Part shown: positions 1 to 10,652 of the stretch, piece by piece | Position numbering within the stretch: position 1 is the stretch's first letter | Layout: each line of letters opens with the position of its first letter | Origin: Agarophyton chilense | Taxonomy: Eukaryota; Rhodophyta; Florideophyceae; Gracilariales; Gracilariaceae | NCBI GenBank assembly: GCA_030374765.1 | Contig: JARGXX010000080.1 | Span: 1,922,001-1,986,000 of the forward strand | DNA: 64,000 nt | Direction of reading: 5' to 3' | Notes under the pieces: model-generated | The model's input: only the letters and a program-made list of their open reading frames with translations | Database searches by the model: none | What the model was told of the DNA's origin: nothing | Made by a program: the position numbers and the translations under genes

Positions 1-900
1 TATCTCAGACATTGGTTTTATCCGTAATGGTCAAAATCTTGCAGACCATCTTACGAAGACAACTAACGTCACACCGCTTCGGGAAGTTCTAAAGACGGGT
101 ATTTGGAATATCATACCTGAGCAATATATTGTTCACTCGAACCCAAGCGAATATAATCGACCTGCAGGAGAAATGTAATAAACAGATGGTGAATGGCGAG
201 GGACTGTTGCTATCAAATGTTCCGATAACTGTGCAAAGTTCACCTTAAAGGTCTTTTTGGCAAAAGAGAACAGAGGCGTACGACACATCGTTCGGAAAGC
301 CCCTCTTATCTGGCAAGCCAGACCCCTCAATTCTGCGGTACCCGTGTAAGGGCACCACAGCAAAGCACGTCTGCGCCCCTCACGTCAATCGACGCTGGTC
401 AGTTCTCGACCGCCGTGATTAACCGACCGATATTTATACCGATCTGGTACTGTACGCTTCTTTAGTGGTATGGGTTCGAACCTTGGCAGGTATTCTTTTT
501 TTCAATTTAGATGCCCAATCGTGCCGCTTCAACAAGTGGATGGAGTGTGCATGTCAGGCTGACGGTGGAACTTGCGTCAGAGGCCCGCTTGGGCCGCACT
601 TGTGGACCACATAGGTTGTTAGAGTTTTACTCAAACTCCTAGTGAGCTCGCTAGTGATCTGACCCATGTGGGAGACAATACCAAAGGAATAAAGAAGATA
701 AACAGTTAAGGTAACACGATTGTTCGTGCCCGGCTCCGTACAGAGGCTGTTGTCAGCTCTGGTCTTCTACATCCTTGTTCTTACAACTAATCCTACGACC
801 TTCCAGGTTTTCTATCGATACCGTACCGGACCGCGCTTACCGCCGTGCCAACGCAAAGGACCCGCCAGCGAAGAGATCGTCAGCGCGCGACATTGTAAAA
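1..900. other. No recognised gene
   Basis: I see no coding region I can support here. The only small landmark is a match to the Pol III box B consensus at about 474-482 (GTTCGAACC), but no cloverleaf or convincing A box accompanies it. Confidence 0.5.
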
Positions 901-904
901 CAAA

Positions 905-1370
905 ATAATTTGACATGCTCGTGTGTATATTGCGCGTTTGTTGTATGCTCGTGAGTGGAATGTTCGTCTGTAGCATGAGGGTAGGTGGTGCGTGGATATT
1001 TTGCCAGCGGGTGAGTGGCTGCGGTCGGTTAGACAAGGTTGGGTGTTGCTTGCTTGTGTGTGGCAGGCGAGTGTGGCACGTGCGTACGTAGAAAGTGTCC
1101 GTATGAAATGAAAATACGAGGCAAGCAGGTCAATAGGCGTTTGTGCGTGGGTGTGTATGCATGTGGGCGTGCATGGGGGCCTGCGCGCGTGTGCGTGTAG
1201 GTGAGTTTCTGTATGCGTTTGTGTAGTTGTGTGTGCACATGTGTGAGTGCGTGCGGCGCTTGGGCGTGTGTGCAGTGTGTGCCCGGCGCTTTAGTGGTGG
1301 TGTTTGTGGGTGTTTGGGTGTGTGGGTGTGTGATTGCGGTGTGTTTGCGGTGTGTGCGGCGTGTGGTCAC
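905..1370. repeat. TG-rich low-complexity tract
   Basis: About 460 bases in which the plus strand is dominated by G and T in irregular GTGTG, TGCGTG and GTGTGTG runs. The opposite strand is CA-rich and would give only a Thr/His/Pro-rich artefact. It behaves like a degenerate microsatellite; no fixed unit length is visible. Open frames across it are products of the composition and not genes. Confidence 0.75.
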
Positions 1371-1379
1371 ATCTCAAAG

Positions 1380-3418
1380 CGCCTTTGCGCCAATTTTCTG
1401 CATGTAAAAGAATACGAGCACACTTCCACCCAGCTAGCTCTCCCCTTACGCTCGACAAACGCCACTCAAATTCTCCGCGCTTCTCATCGCTTCCTTTCAC
1501 CCAGCCTCCCCTCAAACCGTCAAGTTCCAATCCATTGTCTCCTAAATCTAATCCGATCCAAAAATCTCCATAAACGCAAAGTCCACGAACGTTTCAACCC
1601 TCTCAGAGATCCAGACCACTACGGGACTCTCATCCGACTGGGCTTCTATGTTTTCCACCGCCTTGGAACTCAGCCCGATCTATTGTATACCACCGTTGGC
1701 TTCATTCGTTATGAACTGACAACTGTTCGCAACAAACCCTCAAAAGATTAACACAAATCTATACCTCAAAAGCCCGGTCTATGTCCCTGTCCAGCAACTT
1801 CACTACAACTCGTGCACGAACAGCTTTTTATATCCCGTCAGACAGTGTTTCTCAGTTGGTCTAGATCATTTTCTCAGCCCGAGGTTTCACAATTCGACAT
1901 ATGTGTCTGACCAGACCTTAAAAATCACATTCTGTACCATAAGAACCAAAATGTTATTTGGTCTTACTCCTACAAGAAGGACATAGAATTTTCCATCAGC
2001 TTTTTCCTGCTCCATTGAGATAAGTCGTCCACCTTCAAATGCTCCTCTATTACCTTGTACCCTTTTCACATCACCATCCTCAATGTCTCACACTCCTTCC
2101 AAGACCATTATTTCTTTTGCAACTACACCCTCTTCGGCTCTTCCCCATCTTGTTTAACGCTCTTTCCGTACGAAAACGAATCCATCGAATACCATTTACT
2201 TTCGTTAGCCATCAGCCGTACCAACCGAGTGAAACTCATTCAAGAAGCTCTACGAACCACCCTCCAACCTCTCGCTGCAGGCGCACTGCAAGATTTCACT
2301 TTCCCTGATATTGGCCAGGTCATCTACGAGTGCCACCAAGTCATCGAAAACTATGCTGCAAATATCTTAGAAGCAGAGGCGTCCTCGAAATCTTACACGA
2401 CACAAAATCATTGAAGCCTTGTAACAGATGCCTCACCAATCGCTTCGACCTCAACCTTCACCTCTCATCCTTATCCTCTCAACTGTTTTCACAGCCGTCA
2501 GAAAAAATCAGTACATGACCCCATTTGAAAGGATGTCAGCGACGCAAGCGAGATCTCTCAGAGTTCAAGAACCATCTCTCCTCCAGAAAATGTCCATCTC
2601 CACGTACCATTCGTTCTTCGAATCATACTACCCTCTGAAAGATGTACACTTTTCTCACCCTTAAACTATTTTCTCTTATGAACCCCTTCACCGCTTACAT
2701 TTCTTTATCTTCAAACTCATCAGTCTGGAATACAATGAACGCTTAAAGTTGGACAGCCTCCTAACTACGATCACTTTCTCCGAAGTCTCTTTAAAAACCA
2801 TCACACCGCCATCATTACGGTTTTGCTGCAGCCTTCTGTGCAGCATCCACTGGTTACGCTTTTTCAAATTGAACTTACCTTCGCTGACACCACCGTTGCA
2901 TTTTTTGCGAGCGCATGGAGAGTCATTGTGATCCCCTTGCATCTACGTCTGCTGCCATGGAGACTCATGCCCTAGCTGCCATCCACTTCCTTTTAGCGTT
3001 CGTCGTCACCACTACCGCTCTTGTCGGCTTTCTATTACATTTCCGTCGTTACCCCGTACCAATCTACTATAGCAATAGTCGTGCGTGCATTTGCGGCTGG
3101 CGCTGTCACCGCCATTGCCACTGCACCTGTAGCCGCAGATACGCGCCCTCCCCCGCAAGCTGCACAGACATACCAATCCACCGCACGCTCGAGCCCATCC
3201 ATCGCGCGCTCTCGCCAGTCTATCGCTTGTATTAGTCCTTTCTTTGGTTCCATTGCAGGTCGCACTCTCTCTGGTACACTTTGTTCACTTACAACCTGGT
3301 GCTCTCTCTGAACGCCATCTCTGAGCTTGTTTACTATTAGGAGCTCTAAAAGTAACTGTTCTCCACTCTTTTCAAAGCGCTGATTGATGCTACCTCGCAC
3401 GCACTCTGGACTACGCCT
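1380..3418. other. Pyrimidine-rich stretch with short open frames, unassigned
   Basis: The plus strand is rich in C and T and holds several overlapping short frames, for example 2055-2414 (119 codons, with a readable C-terminal half around residues 45-110). No domain is recognised. Because a transposase-like relic follows on the same strand at 3.9-5.25 kb, this could be the eroded N-terminal part of the same element, but I cannot show homology. Confidence 0.25.
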
Positions 3419-3438
3419 GTGTTTTCGGAAAGCTAGTA
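3419..3438 (-). repeat. Copy 3 of the ACTAGCTTTCCGARAACA motif
   Basis: Read on the minus strand this is TACTAGCTTTCCGAAAACAC, matching the copy at 17182-17201 with one difference. Some similarity continues upstream of the motif (CTAGC, then CCA). Just beyond it, 3444-3480 holds two copies of GTGCTAGATTTGT. The motif also brackets the Ty3 fragment at 17.2-18.9 kb, so it may be the end of a dispersed repeat family. Confidence 0.55.
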
Positions 3439-3913
3439 TGGGGTGCTAGATTTGTAGTTTGGGTGTGCTAGATTTGTTATAGTTAGTATTAAAAGAATGA
3501 AGAATTTTGATGCCAGAATACCTAGCGCAAAAATACTAGCCCAAATGAAGTTTGAAGAAAATGTAGAAAACTAACAAACGTCCATACTATCACCGATGTA
3601 CTAGGAAAAATGAAAGAAAACTTGTGAGATATCTTTCGATGCTCATTCATCCTAGACCATAAATTATATCGATAATGAAAGTGATACTGAATACAATCTA
3701 GCGCATGATCAATCATTTCGCGCAGGTATTGTAGCTATTATGAACCGTTCGAATGCCAGGCACATTCTCTTTAATGCCCTCTAATGACCCTAATGGCCAG
3801 AGCATAATACTGCGATCCTGCAACGGAGACCCGAAAAGGGTCCCCGTTGCACGTGAAATGAGATCTTTCCATTTCATATGTGATGAACCGCTTCGCATCA
3901 CATTTTCCGATCT

Positions 3914-5250
3914 TTGCGCTACACTTGGCGTCGCGCGGCCGCGCGGTTCACTTTGCGTCGCGCTTTGCACGACGCGAACAACCATTCTCTCTCCGAGAAC
4001 CGGCCAAGCAGTATCACCTGTTCACCTTTCATCTTCGTCAATCACACATTCCTACATAACAAGTTCAAAATCACAAAATACCACAAGCTTGACAAGCGCT
4101 TCAAGTCTCTCTCCTTCTCCTTCCTCGCCCCTCTCCAAGCTTTTCACTTTAGAACACTCAAATTCCACCTTTTGAACCACATCATTGATCACATTGATCT
4201 ATACGGAGATCTTCAATTCACTGACGCCGGCATCTACGAACACGCACATCTCCTCTTCAAAAACCACTATCGACACAAATCCCGAAGATCTTCAACCACT
4301 CACAGAGAAACAGTCGACGCAATCCAACTTACGAAAGGCTTCCGAATCTCAACCGCCATTTCCCACCACATTTCCTACTCCTCAAACTCCGCCTTCATCC
4401 GTGCTCGACTGCTTTCCATGTTCCGCGAGGGAACCACCGTCCTCTTCCACGACATCATCACTGCAAAGGAGTACCTCTGTGCAACCCCAAACTGCTCAAA
4501 TGTCCCTCTTTCAAACTTCGTCACCTCTTCCACCCTTTCTTTCACCACCCAAATCTCAGGCGACGCCATTTCATACTTTCTCGACCTGTGCCTCGAAGTT
4601 GTCAGACTCTCTTCTTCTTCCCTGTCTCTCTTCTCTCTTACCCTCTCCCTAGTCAACTATACCTTCATCCACAGCGGGTTCACCTCCACCTGGCAAGGCT
4701 TCGACCCAACACTTAACTGCATCCGCTTCAGGGAATAACCAGTCCTCGTCACAAAGCGCCTATTTGCCGCCTCCGCCTTCGGTCCTTCCAAACTTCGAAA
4801 GATCTCCCACATTCTTGTATCCGGTACTCCACCACCTAACTGCAATTTCTCCACTGTTCGGGACTGCAGGCTCGTCGCCCTGCTTCACTTTCCCAAAAAA
4901 GATGAAGATTTTGACGAACGCGAATATATAATCGTCCGCTTCTTCGAACTCACAACTCCTCTCGATCACGTAGATGAAACCCTGATAAGAATCATTCTCC
5001 GTTGGGCAACAGACGATGAACAGGACCACACCATTCTCCCCACTGGAAACAGATTCCAACGCTCTGGCTCCTATGTGGCACCCTGGTTCGGTCTCGTTCT
5101 CTCCTCCGCCATCCTCAGTTCCGTCCATCTGGTTCGCCAGAACTACCCAGCACGCCCTTTCTTACCGCCCCTTCCCTGGCGTCAACATCGTTTCTATACC
5201 AACAGATTCTACCGCAACCCTCGAGCGAGAGCTTGTTTCTCTACAAAAGA
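3914..5250 (+). pseudogene. Relic of a DNA transposase, possibly KDZ-like (C-terminal part)
   Basis: A 274-codon frame (3914-4738) continues after a frame change into readable protein up to about 5240. The first part has a stretch of the type KFHLLNHIIDHIDLYGDL, then DAGIYEHAHLLFKNHYRH and a following Ser/Arg-rich turn. The second part has EYIIVRFFEL, LRWATDDEQDHT, APWFGLV and RFYTNRFYRN. This order of motifs (K.HLLDH, EH...K..YR, then EY..V, DHT, WYGL, RF.VNRFY) resembles the C-terminal region of large transposase-like proteins of the Kyakuja-Dileera-Zisupton type, recalled from memory. The element is broken by at least one frame change after 4738. No terminal inverted repeats were found. 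An unrelated large TE protein or a host gene is possible. Confidence 0.4.
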
Positions 5251-5459
5251 ATCAACCTCAAGCAAATGCAACCCATCTTCTGATAAGAAAGTTAGCACTC
5301 ATCCACAATATCTTGTTCACCTCCGCCTTCCACCTCCTCTCCCTCCCTCTCCTTTCCTTCCTATTTCGCCTCCCAAATTTCTTTCTCATCCGCTAGCAAC
5401 TCCCTAAAATCGCGTTCTTCAGCCATACAACGTCTGACGTAGTAATCAAATACACACAC

Positions 5460-6956
5460 GGGAAATGTCGTCATCTCTTCCAGGAACACCTCGTACCGAA
5501 CACACAGATAGACCAGTTGGTTGGACGGCATTTAAAACGCAACGGTGCCCTCACGTTCCTCAGTTCCTAGCACTTCAGTCGGATCCTCATCCTTCACACC
5601 ATGGTTCACAAGCTCCGATCCGTACTTCTGTTCCACCTTCCTTCTCGCTGTCCGTAAGAAATCCTTCACAGAAACCGGCAGATGCGTCGCCTAAAGTTTC
5701 GAAAACAGCATCTCTTGCTTCCCACCTCTACCCATCTCCTCATCCAAGGCCTCTACCACAGATGCAATCCACACACCCGAGCGGTCCAAATGCATCACGC
5801 TTACATCCACATACTGTGTATCCCCTTCTCTACACGGTTGCTCCACATCGTACCCCATAATCTCTCCCAACAACTCCACACTCAGTCCGTTCTTGAATTA
5901 CAAGTCATCAGTTTCATCCGCATACTTTTTCGAGGTCACATCGTACCCTGAAAAACATTGGTTCCCCAGCTTGTCCAACCTCCACGCAGATATGCCGGGC
6001 TTCCCAATCGGGTCTTTTGTCAACAACTTCTCCCGAGCCTACATCTTTTGCTCTTCATACAACACATTCAGTTCTTCATCATCCTCGTTAAGAGGTTACC
6101 TAGCAAGTAGAGTATACCAAAGACCCAAAAATAACCTATCCCTCTCATTCCTTTTCCGCACCCCCGCAGAATCACTGAGAGCCTGTTTCACCCGCCTCCT
6201 CAGACATGTATCCCTCCTCAACTGCTCTTCACACTGCTTTTTCATTCCCATCCCCGCCAATTTTCTGCATATCGGATTCTCCAACTCCATCCGCACCACA
6301 TGAAACAACATCTCATCACTCTCTCACTGAAAAGACGGAGTGTAGGCCTTCGATCCCCACGACTTTCTTTCTGACGCCAGCTCCGTAGGATCTAAAGGCA
6401 CCATCTCCATTTCATTTATAATCAGAATAATCTGATTCCTTCCCGCCCTCACTTTTTTTTCTCGGTTCGACCACTTTCGCTCTGGTTCTCCCCTTCCGAA
6501 GCACATCTCACTCGTCTCCCTCTTCGCATAACGCTATATGTTCTCGTACGCTCTCGAGGCTTCTCCGATAAATCTCATATACACTTCAATTCCATACCAA
6601 TCCCGACCCCCCATCCCTGCTTTGCCACCCACTTGTCCTGGTCGACCACGAAGAGTCTCTTGCAATGACGTCAGCAGCACTTCCCTTTTTCTATCCTCGC
6701 CCTACAGCGTATTCATGTCCCTGTGTTCGAGTTTCAAGATTAGTTGCAAACTTGTATTGTCATCCCTTGCCCTTTTCAGCACACCCATCATGTCTCCAAA
6801 GCTGGCCAGCAGCTGATTGTGCCCCGTAAACTTCGTTCCTCCATACTTCATCCCCTTGTCTTCGCCTTCCTTCCCCGGGTGAATTTCATCCTCATCCTCT
6901 TTCTCCTCATCCCTACCCAAAAGTCTCTCCCCTTTTTCAACCTCCCCTCCCTTCCT
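5460..6956 (-). pseudogene. Degenerate minus-strand reading-frame chain, unknown protein
   Basis: The plus strand is pyrimidine-rich, and the minus strand reads as a chain of charged segments in changing frames (6920-6702, 6506-6324, 6311-6096, 5879-5691) with stops between them. It continues the better preserved minus-strand frame at 7934-6957, so the two may be one decayed gene. Segments are rich in Lys, Arg and Glu with some helix-like stretches; no domain is recognised. It lies tail to tail with the transposase-like relic at 3.9-5.25 kb, so it may be the second gene of the same transposon. That is inference only. Confidence 0.3.
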
Positions 6957-7934
6957 TCACTTCTTCACACTCTGGTTTCTCGGAGGTCTCCCCGCACCCA
7001 CTCGGTCGTTTGACCCCTCAACGTCCCCGTATTCGACACTCCTCACTGCATTATCCGGAGTCTGCCGATGAGAAAACCGTTGCATTGATCTGCGTGCCGG
7101 GGCTCTGCAAATCTGCACCCTCTTCCTTCGAACAACAACTCCTTTTCCCTTAGGCTCCGTCCCTCCATGTTCCTCCCCGCTCACGCTTGGTGCGGCATTT
7201 GGAAAACGAACACCGCCCTTATTCCATCCCCCACTCCAACCTGGAAGTATTTTTTCCTTTTCTTCGTCAAAAACGTGTTTTTTTGAGACAGTAGTACCTC
7301 CGCGTACCTCATTCATTCCGGAATAATCCCTCTCTCCCTCATTGTGGTCACTTTTGTCATGAAAATTAGCGCCATGGGCACCACTAAACGGTCGCCTCTT
7401 CGCATCTCTCTCGGTCCCATCCTCTTCCTCACTAGCTAAGGTTAGGATGTCGTGGTGAACAGCCCTATCACGAGTCACTGGACCTCTTGGCTTTCTTTCG
7501 TTCCTCATCACCACCTGGCCCACCATACCTTCCGTCGCAGACGACGAACCTCTTTCTTGCTCCTTTTCCTTCACCCTTTTAGCGGAGGGCTTCATGGTTG
7601 GAGGTGGAGACGCAGCAGAAGACGGTGTCAGTGGAAGAGTCGCCACTATGCCACCGTAACGTTTCATCATGTTCACGTCCCAGCAATAGAAAGAGTTACT
7701 ATTCATATCTCCCAGATTGTTCGGTACGGTATCTGAGGTTTTGAATGGATAATAGTAATCCATTTCTTTCTCATTCTCAATAAAATCCTCCAACATGAGT
7801 ATCTCCTTCGCCTTCCCGACCAGTTTGTGACCATGCAACTCTCTCACCAAATCTCCCGTAAGCCTCCGCGTCGCATCAACTGAACCCCTCACAAATGCCT
7901 TCCCCACAACCTTCTTTTCACCATTCGGCGTGGT
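6957..7934 (-). CDS. Hypothetical protein with disordered basic tail
   Basis: An open frame of about 320 codons. The first roughly 85 residues look folded (VGKAFVRGSVDATRRL, then an acidic segment and a Tyr-rich MDYYYPF). From about residue 100 onward the protein is low-complexity, with Ser/Pro, Lys/Arg and Gly-rich clusters such as VVVRRKRVQ, as in nuclear or nucleic-acid-binding proteins. The frame is open upstream of any good ATG; the first in-frame ATG lies about 35 codons in. A GTAAGT just upstream (about 7935) is a splice-donor-like sequence on the minus strand, so an upstream exon is possible. Family unknown. It could be a TE accessory gene or a host gene remnant. Confidence 0.35.
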   Translation of the reverse strand, partial: TTPNGEKKVVGKAFVRGSVDATRRLTGDLVRELHGHKLVGKAKEILMLEDFIENEKEMDYYYPFKTSDTVPNNLGDMNSNSFYCWDVNMMKRYGGIVATLPLTPSSAASPPPTMKPSAKRVKEKEQERGSSSATEGMVGQVVMRNERKPRGPVTRDRAVHHDILTLASEEEDGTERDAKRRPFSGAHGANFHDKSDHNEGERDYSGMNEVRGGTTVSKKHVFDEEKEKILPGWSGGWNKGGVRFPNAAPSVSGEEHGGTEPKGKGVVVRRKRVQICRAPARRSMQRFSHRQTPDNAVRSVEYGDVEGSNDRVGAGRPPRNQSVKK

Positions 7935-7935
7935 T

Positions 7936-8790
7936 ACTTACAGAGTCATCTGCTCGTCAGGTCTCGGCTTTCATGGTGGGGTTCCTACCTTCTTCGCCTA
8001 CGTTGCACCGCAGCGCATTATAGGCATCGCTTCGTTCCTGCTTGAAGCCATAACAGGCGGCTTGGGTTTCCGAGACCTCGAAATGAGCCTCCTGTTCTCT
8101 GCGTTTGCGTTTTTGCGCCGCACCACGTGAACCTTTCGATAAGCGCCACGGAACCTCTCACAGACCGTCAAGAAAAGCATGGCGAGCTGACAACTTTAAT
8201 GAACACTCGTTGGCTACGTAGCCGTTTGATAGGGCTCACGGGCTTGCTTGACCTCTTTCCGACGATGGAGAGCAGATAGGTGCACAGACAAAGGGAATGA
8301 ACGCTGCTTGAAGTCCTCTTAACGTCCAAACGAATTGATTTTTTTCGGGTTCGTGATCTGGATGTGTTCCCGTCGGAGAGAAATGTCTGCGATCACACTT
8401 TGCACACCTAGTACAAACAGCGTAAGAAACAAAAAAGGCGTCGGCGTCCCGAGCCGTGCAACAAGAACCTGTGCCTCACGATGATTGACTGCCAAAATAT
8501 CTTTTTTTGCTGCTTTGTTACTTTACGAGCTGCTCGATACCCAACGCAGAGAAAAATCTCAAATCCCGGTCTTATAGCAGCTGCAACGACGTCTAAATCT
8601 GTTTCGCGTAGCTTTGCGTCATGAAATGCCCCACTAATCAGTTTATCAATGACAGCAGCATATGAATCTCAACGAATGATATGTTCCGACTTACATTCGG
8701 TGTTTCAATTCCGTCATTTCGTCGAGTTGAAGCGATGCGAACGCGTTTTCTTATATAACGGCGAAATTTCCTAATCTCCAAAACGAGCTG
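7936..8790. other. No recognised gene
   Basis: Contains only one short minus-strand frame (8180-7998, 60 codons, basic). No homology is recognised, and no repeat or RNA structure stood out. Confidence 0.4.
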
Positions 8791-8791
8791 A

Positions 8792-9096
8792 TCAGCTGTT
8801 CGTTTCAAGTGGTCGAGATTTGGTGGAGTGGCTTTTGGGTTGGGACCTGGCTGGTTCTTTCAACAAATTTGGAAATTTCTCACTCTTGCAGTTTTCAATC
8901 GAAGCAAGACTGATCCAAATCGACTGTTCTGTTGGACAATACAAAGAAAGCTTTGATTGAACAAAATCGCGGACAGCGTGTCTTGAAACAATATCCTTGC
9001 GTAGGCGAGCAGGATCATCAAAGCACATGACGAACAGGACCTTCCGAGCTTTCCTCTTAGCCACAAAACGAGAAAGAGAATGATAAAGGTTTTAAA
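8792..9096 (-). pseudogene. Relic of a UAS (thioredoxin-like) domain, FAF2/UBXD8-like
   Basis: The minus strand reads LYHSLSRFVAKRKARKVLFV, then CFDDPARLRKDIVSRHAVRDFV. This resembles the start of the UAS domain in FAF2/UBXD8-type UBX proteins, where a YSQAL..AK segment precedes a LLVYLH-D strand and then a helix leading to the ..EV..F+ segment. Those proteins act in ER-associated degradation with p97/Cdc48. Only one half-domain is visible; the hairpin membrane segment, the coiled coil and the UBX domain are not seen. There is no start codon in the right place and nothing extends the frame. The match is by pattern only, so the call is tentative. Confidence 0.3.
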
Positions 9097-9210
9097 TAGT
9101 ATCGCCTGCCCGAGATTCTGAAATAACAATATCCCACTTCTGTATAACTCAGTTTTCTGATCGCAGAGCGAGAGAACGGACGTGCGACGTGGTAGAGAGC
9201 TTAACTCTGC

Positions 9211-9670
9211 GTGTTGTTCGCAATGTTGCGGAAAGTGCGGAAGAATGTCCTTGTTCGAGTCTTGTGGTGTTTATTGCTTGCTTGTATAGAAGTGGTCGGT
9301 GACGCGGTTCAGCGCGGCCACATGCGCGCGCGAAACCACCTGCCTCACGTGCAATTAGCCGTGCCGCATGAATCGCTGCTTGTCGTTATCATTCAGCAGC
9401 ATGTCTTTCTTTCGCTTTCGCTTTGGAATATATTGCGAAGGGATGCAATCAAGTAGGTTCTTCTGTATAGTAGCCACGAGGTCAATTGCCATCGAGGAAA
9501 CCCACAACCTCGGCATCGTTTACCGCGATTTAAAGCTGGAAAAAATCCTCTTCGATGCCAACGGCCTAATACGTCTCGCCGATTTTGGTTGGACAAAGGT
9601 GCTTCGCCAAGAGAGTGGAAACTCATGCCGCATGAATACCTACTCCGGCACAAAAGAGTACGTGGCGTCA
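9211..9670 (+). pseudogene. AGC-family protein kinase relic (catalytic loop to activation segment)
   Basis: Around 9395-9670 the plus strand encodes the middle of a Ser/Thr kinase of the AGC group (Akt, S6K or PKA-like). It has a helix-E-like stretch, then HNLGIVYRDLKLEKILFD (catalytic loop, with Tyr before RD as in AGC kinases, and Lys where the Asn ligand of magnesium is expected), LIRLADFG (DFG motif) and GTKEYVA of the activation segment. The Pro-Glu expected next is absent, and the frame runs into unrelated Gly/Arg-rich sequence. The glycine loop, VAIK lysine and lower C-lobe are missing. It cannot be an active kinase; it is a fragment of a decayed or duplicated host gene. The frame upstream from 9211 has no clear N-lobe. 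Confidence 0.6.
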
Positions 9671-10650
9671 AGAAGTAGTAGCAAAGGGCGAGCTGGAGGA
9701 GCGGCTTGCTCGCGACATGGGCAAGGCGGGAGGGAAGCGAAGGGATGAGGGCGACCATTGGGAGTTGGCGTGGGATCACAAGATGCAACGCGACCGTGCA
9801 CATGGCGAACATACGCAGGAATGGGGGGATCAAGTGCAGCGGTAGCGACTGGTAGAAGAGCTTGACTGAAACAGCCGCGCACTGCGTTAAGCCATCGGAA
9901 AAGAGGATGATAATTCGACAGACGAGGGTAGTCTAGATATGTGCATGGATGACGTGTCGGACACTGAACGTGCGACTTTTGAAGATGCCGCGCTCGCCAG
10001 AAGTGAAGCATATTCACGTCGAAAGCGATTCTCAAACTTTTCAGAAACAGCAAAAAGGAAAGACGGGCATAATTGGTTGCAAATCGGTGCAGACGGGGGG
10101 CCCCCCGAAAAGGGGGACTTTCTCCTTGCACCGGAGTGCGCAGACATCTTCAGCGTGCACTGCACTGGATTCCCTCTCCACACGTCGCCACGGCGGATAA
10201 TGAAGTGTTACCGGGAATTGGTCGTGTCCTATTCAAACCAGACCGGTAGATTCTGAACTGGAGATACTGACTTCGATCCCAGCGGCCGTGCGGGTGATCC
10301 GTACTGTAGTACGGTGTGGATCCTCTCGTGGATGGATTACCGACGCCACATAGCTATGATCCCTATGCCCAGCCTGGGCGAAAGTTATAGCAAACCATCG
10401 GGTACGATTGGTAAGAAAAAGTTCTAGAATACTCTCCTCTATTCAAAAGCTCATTGGAAGCCTGATGCGACTCGGCGAGGCATATTGTAATAAGCGCTGA
10501 AGAGTACGGATCAAAGTGATATTTTTGGTTTTAGAAAACTTCTTACGTCACTAACATCTCGATCGGACGCTCTTTTCTCTGTTTCCATATTTCTCAGCAG
10601 GAGATGTGTGGGCTGTATGGGCCATGAAAAAGTCACTGTTTAACCTTTCT
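9671..10650. other. No recognised gene
   Basis: Short frames only. The plus-strand frame 9939-10256 starts acidic (DDVSDTERATFEDAAL) and is otherwise featureless. A GC-rich run of G then C near 10097-10106 can form a small hairpin. No family is recognised. Confidence 0.35.
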
Positions 10651-10652
10651 AC

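Noticed and set aside
474-482. Box B match suggesting a tRNA or SINE
   Set aside because: No matching A box at the right distance and no cloverleaf; the T-arm bases do not pair.
1029-1370. 113-codon Thr/His-rich minus frame
   Set aside because: Product of the CA-rich strand of a low-complexity tract.
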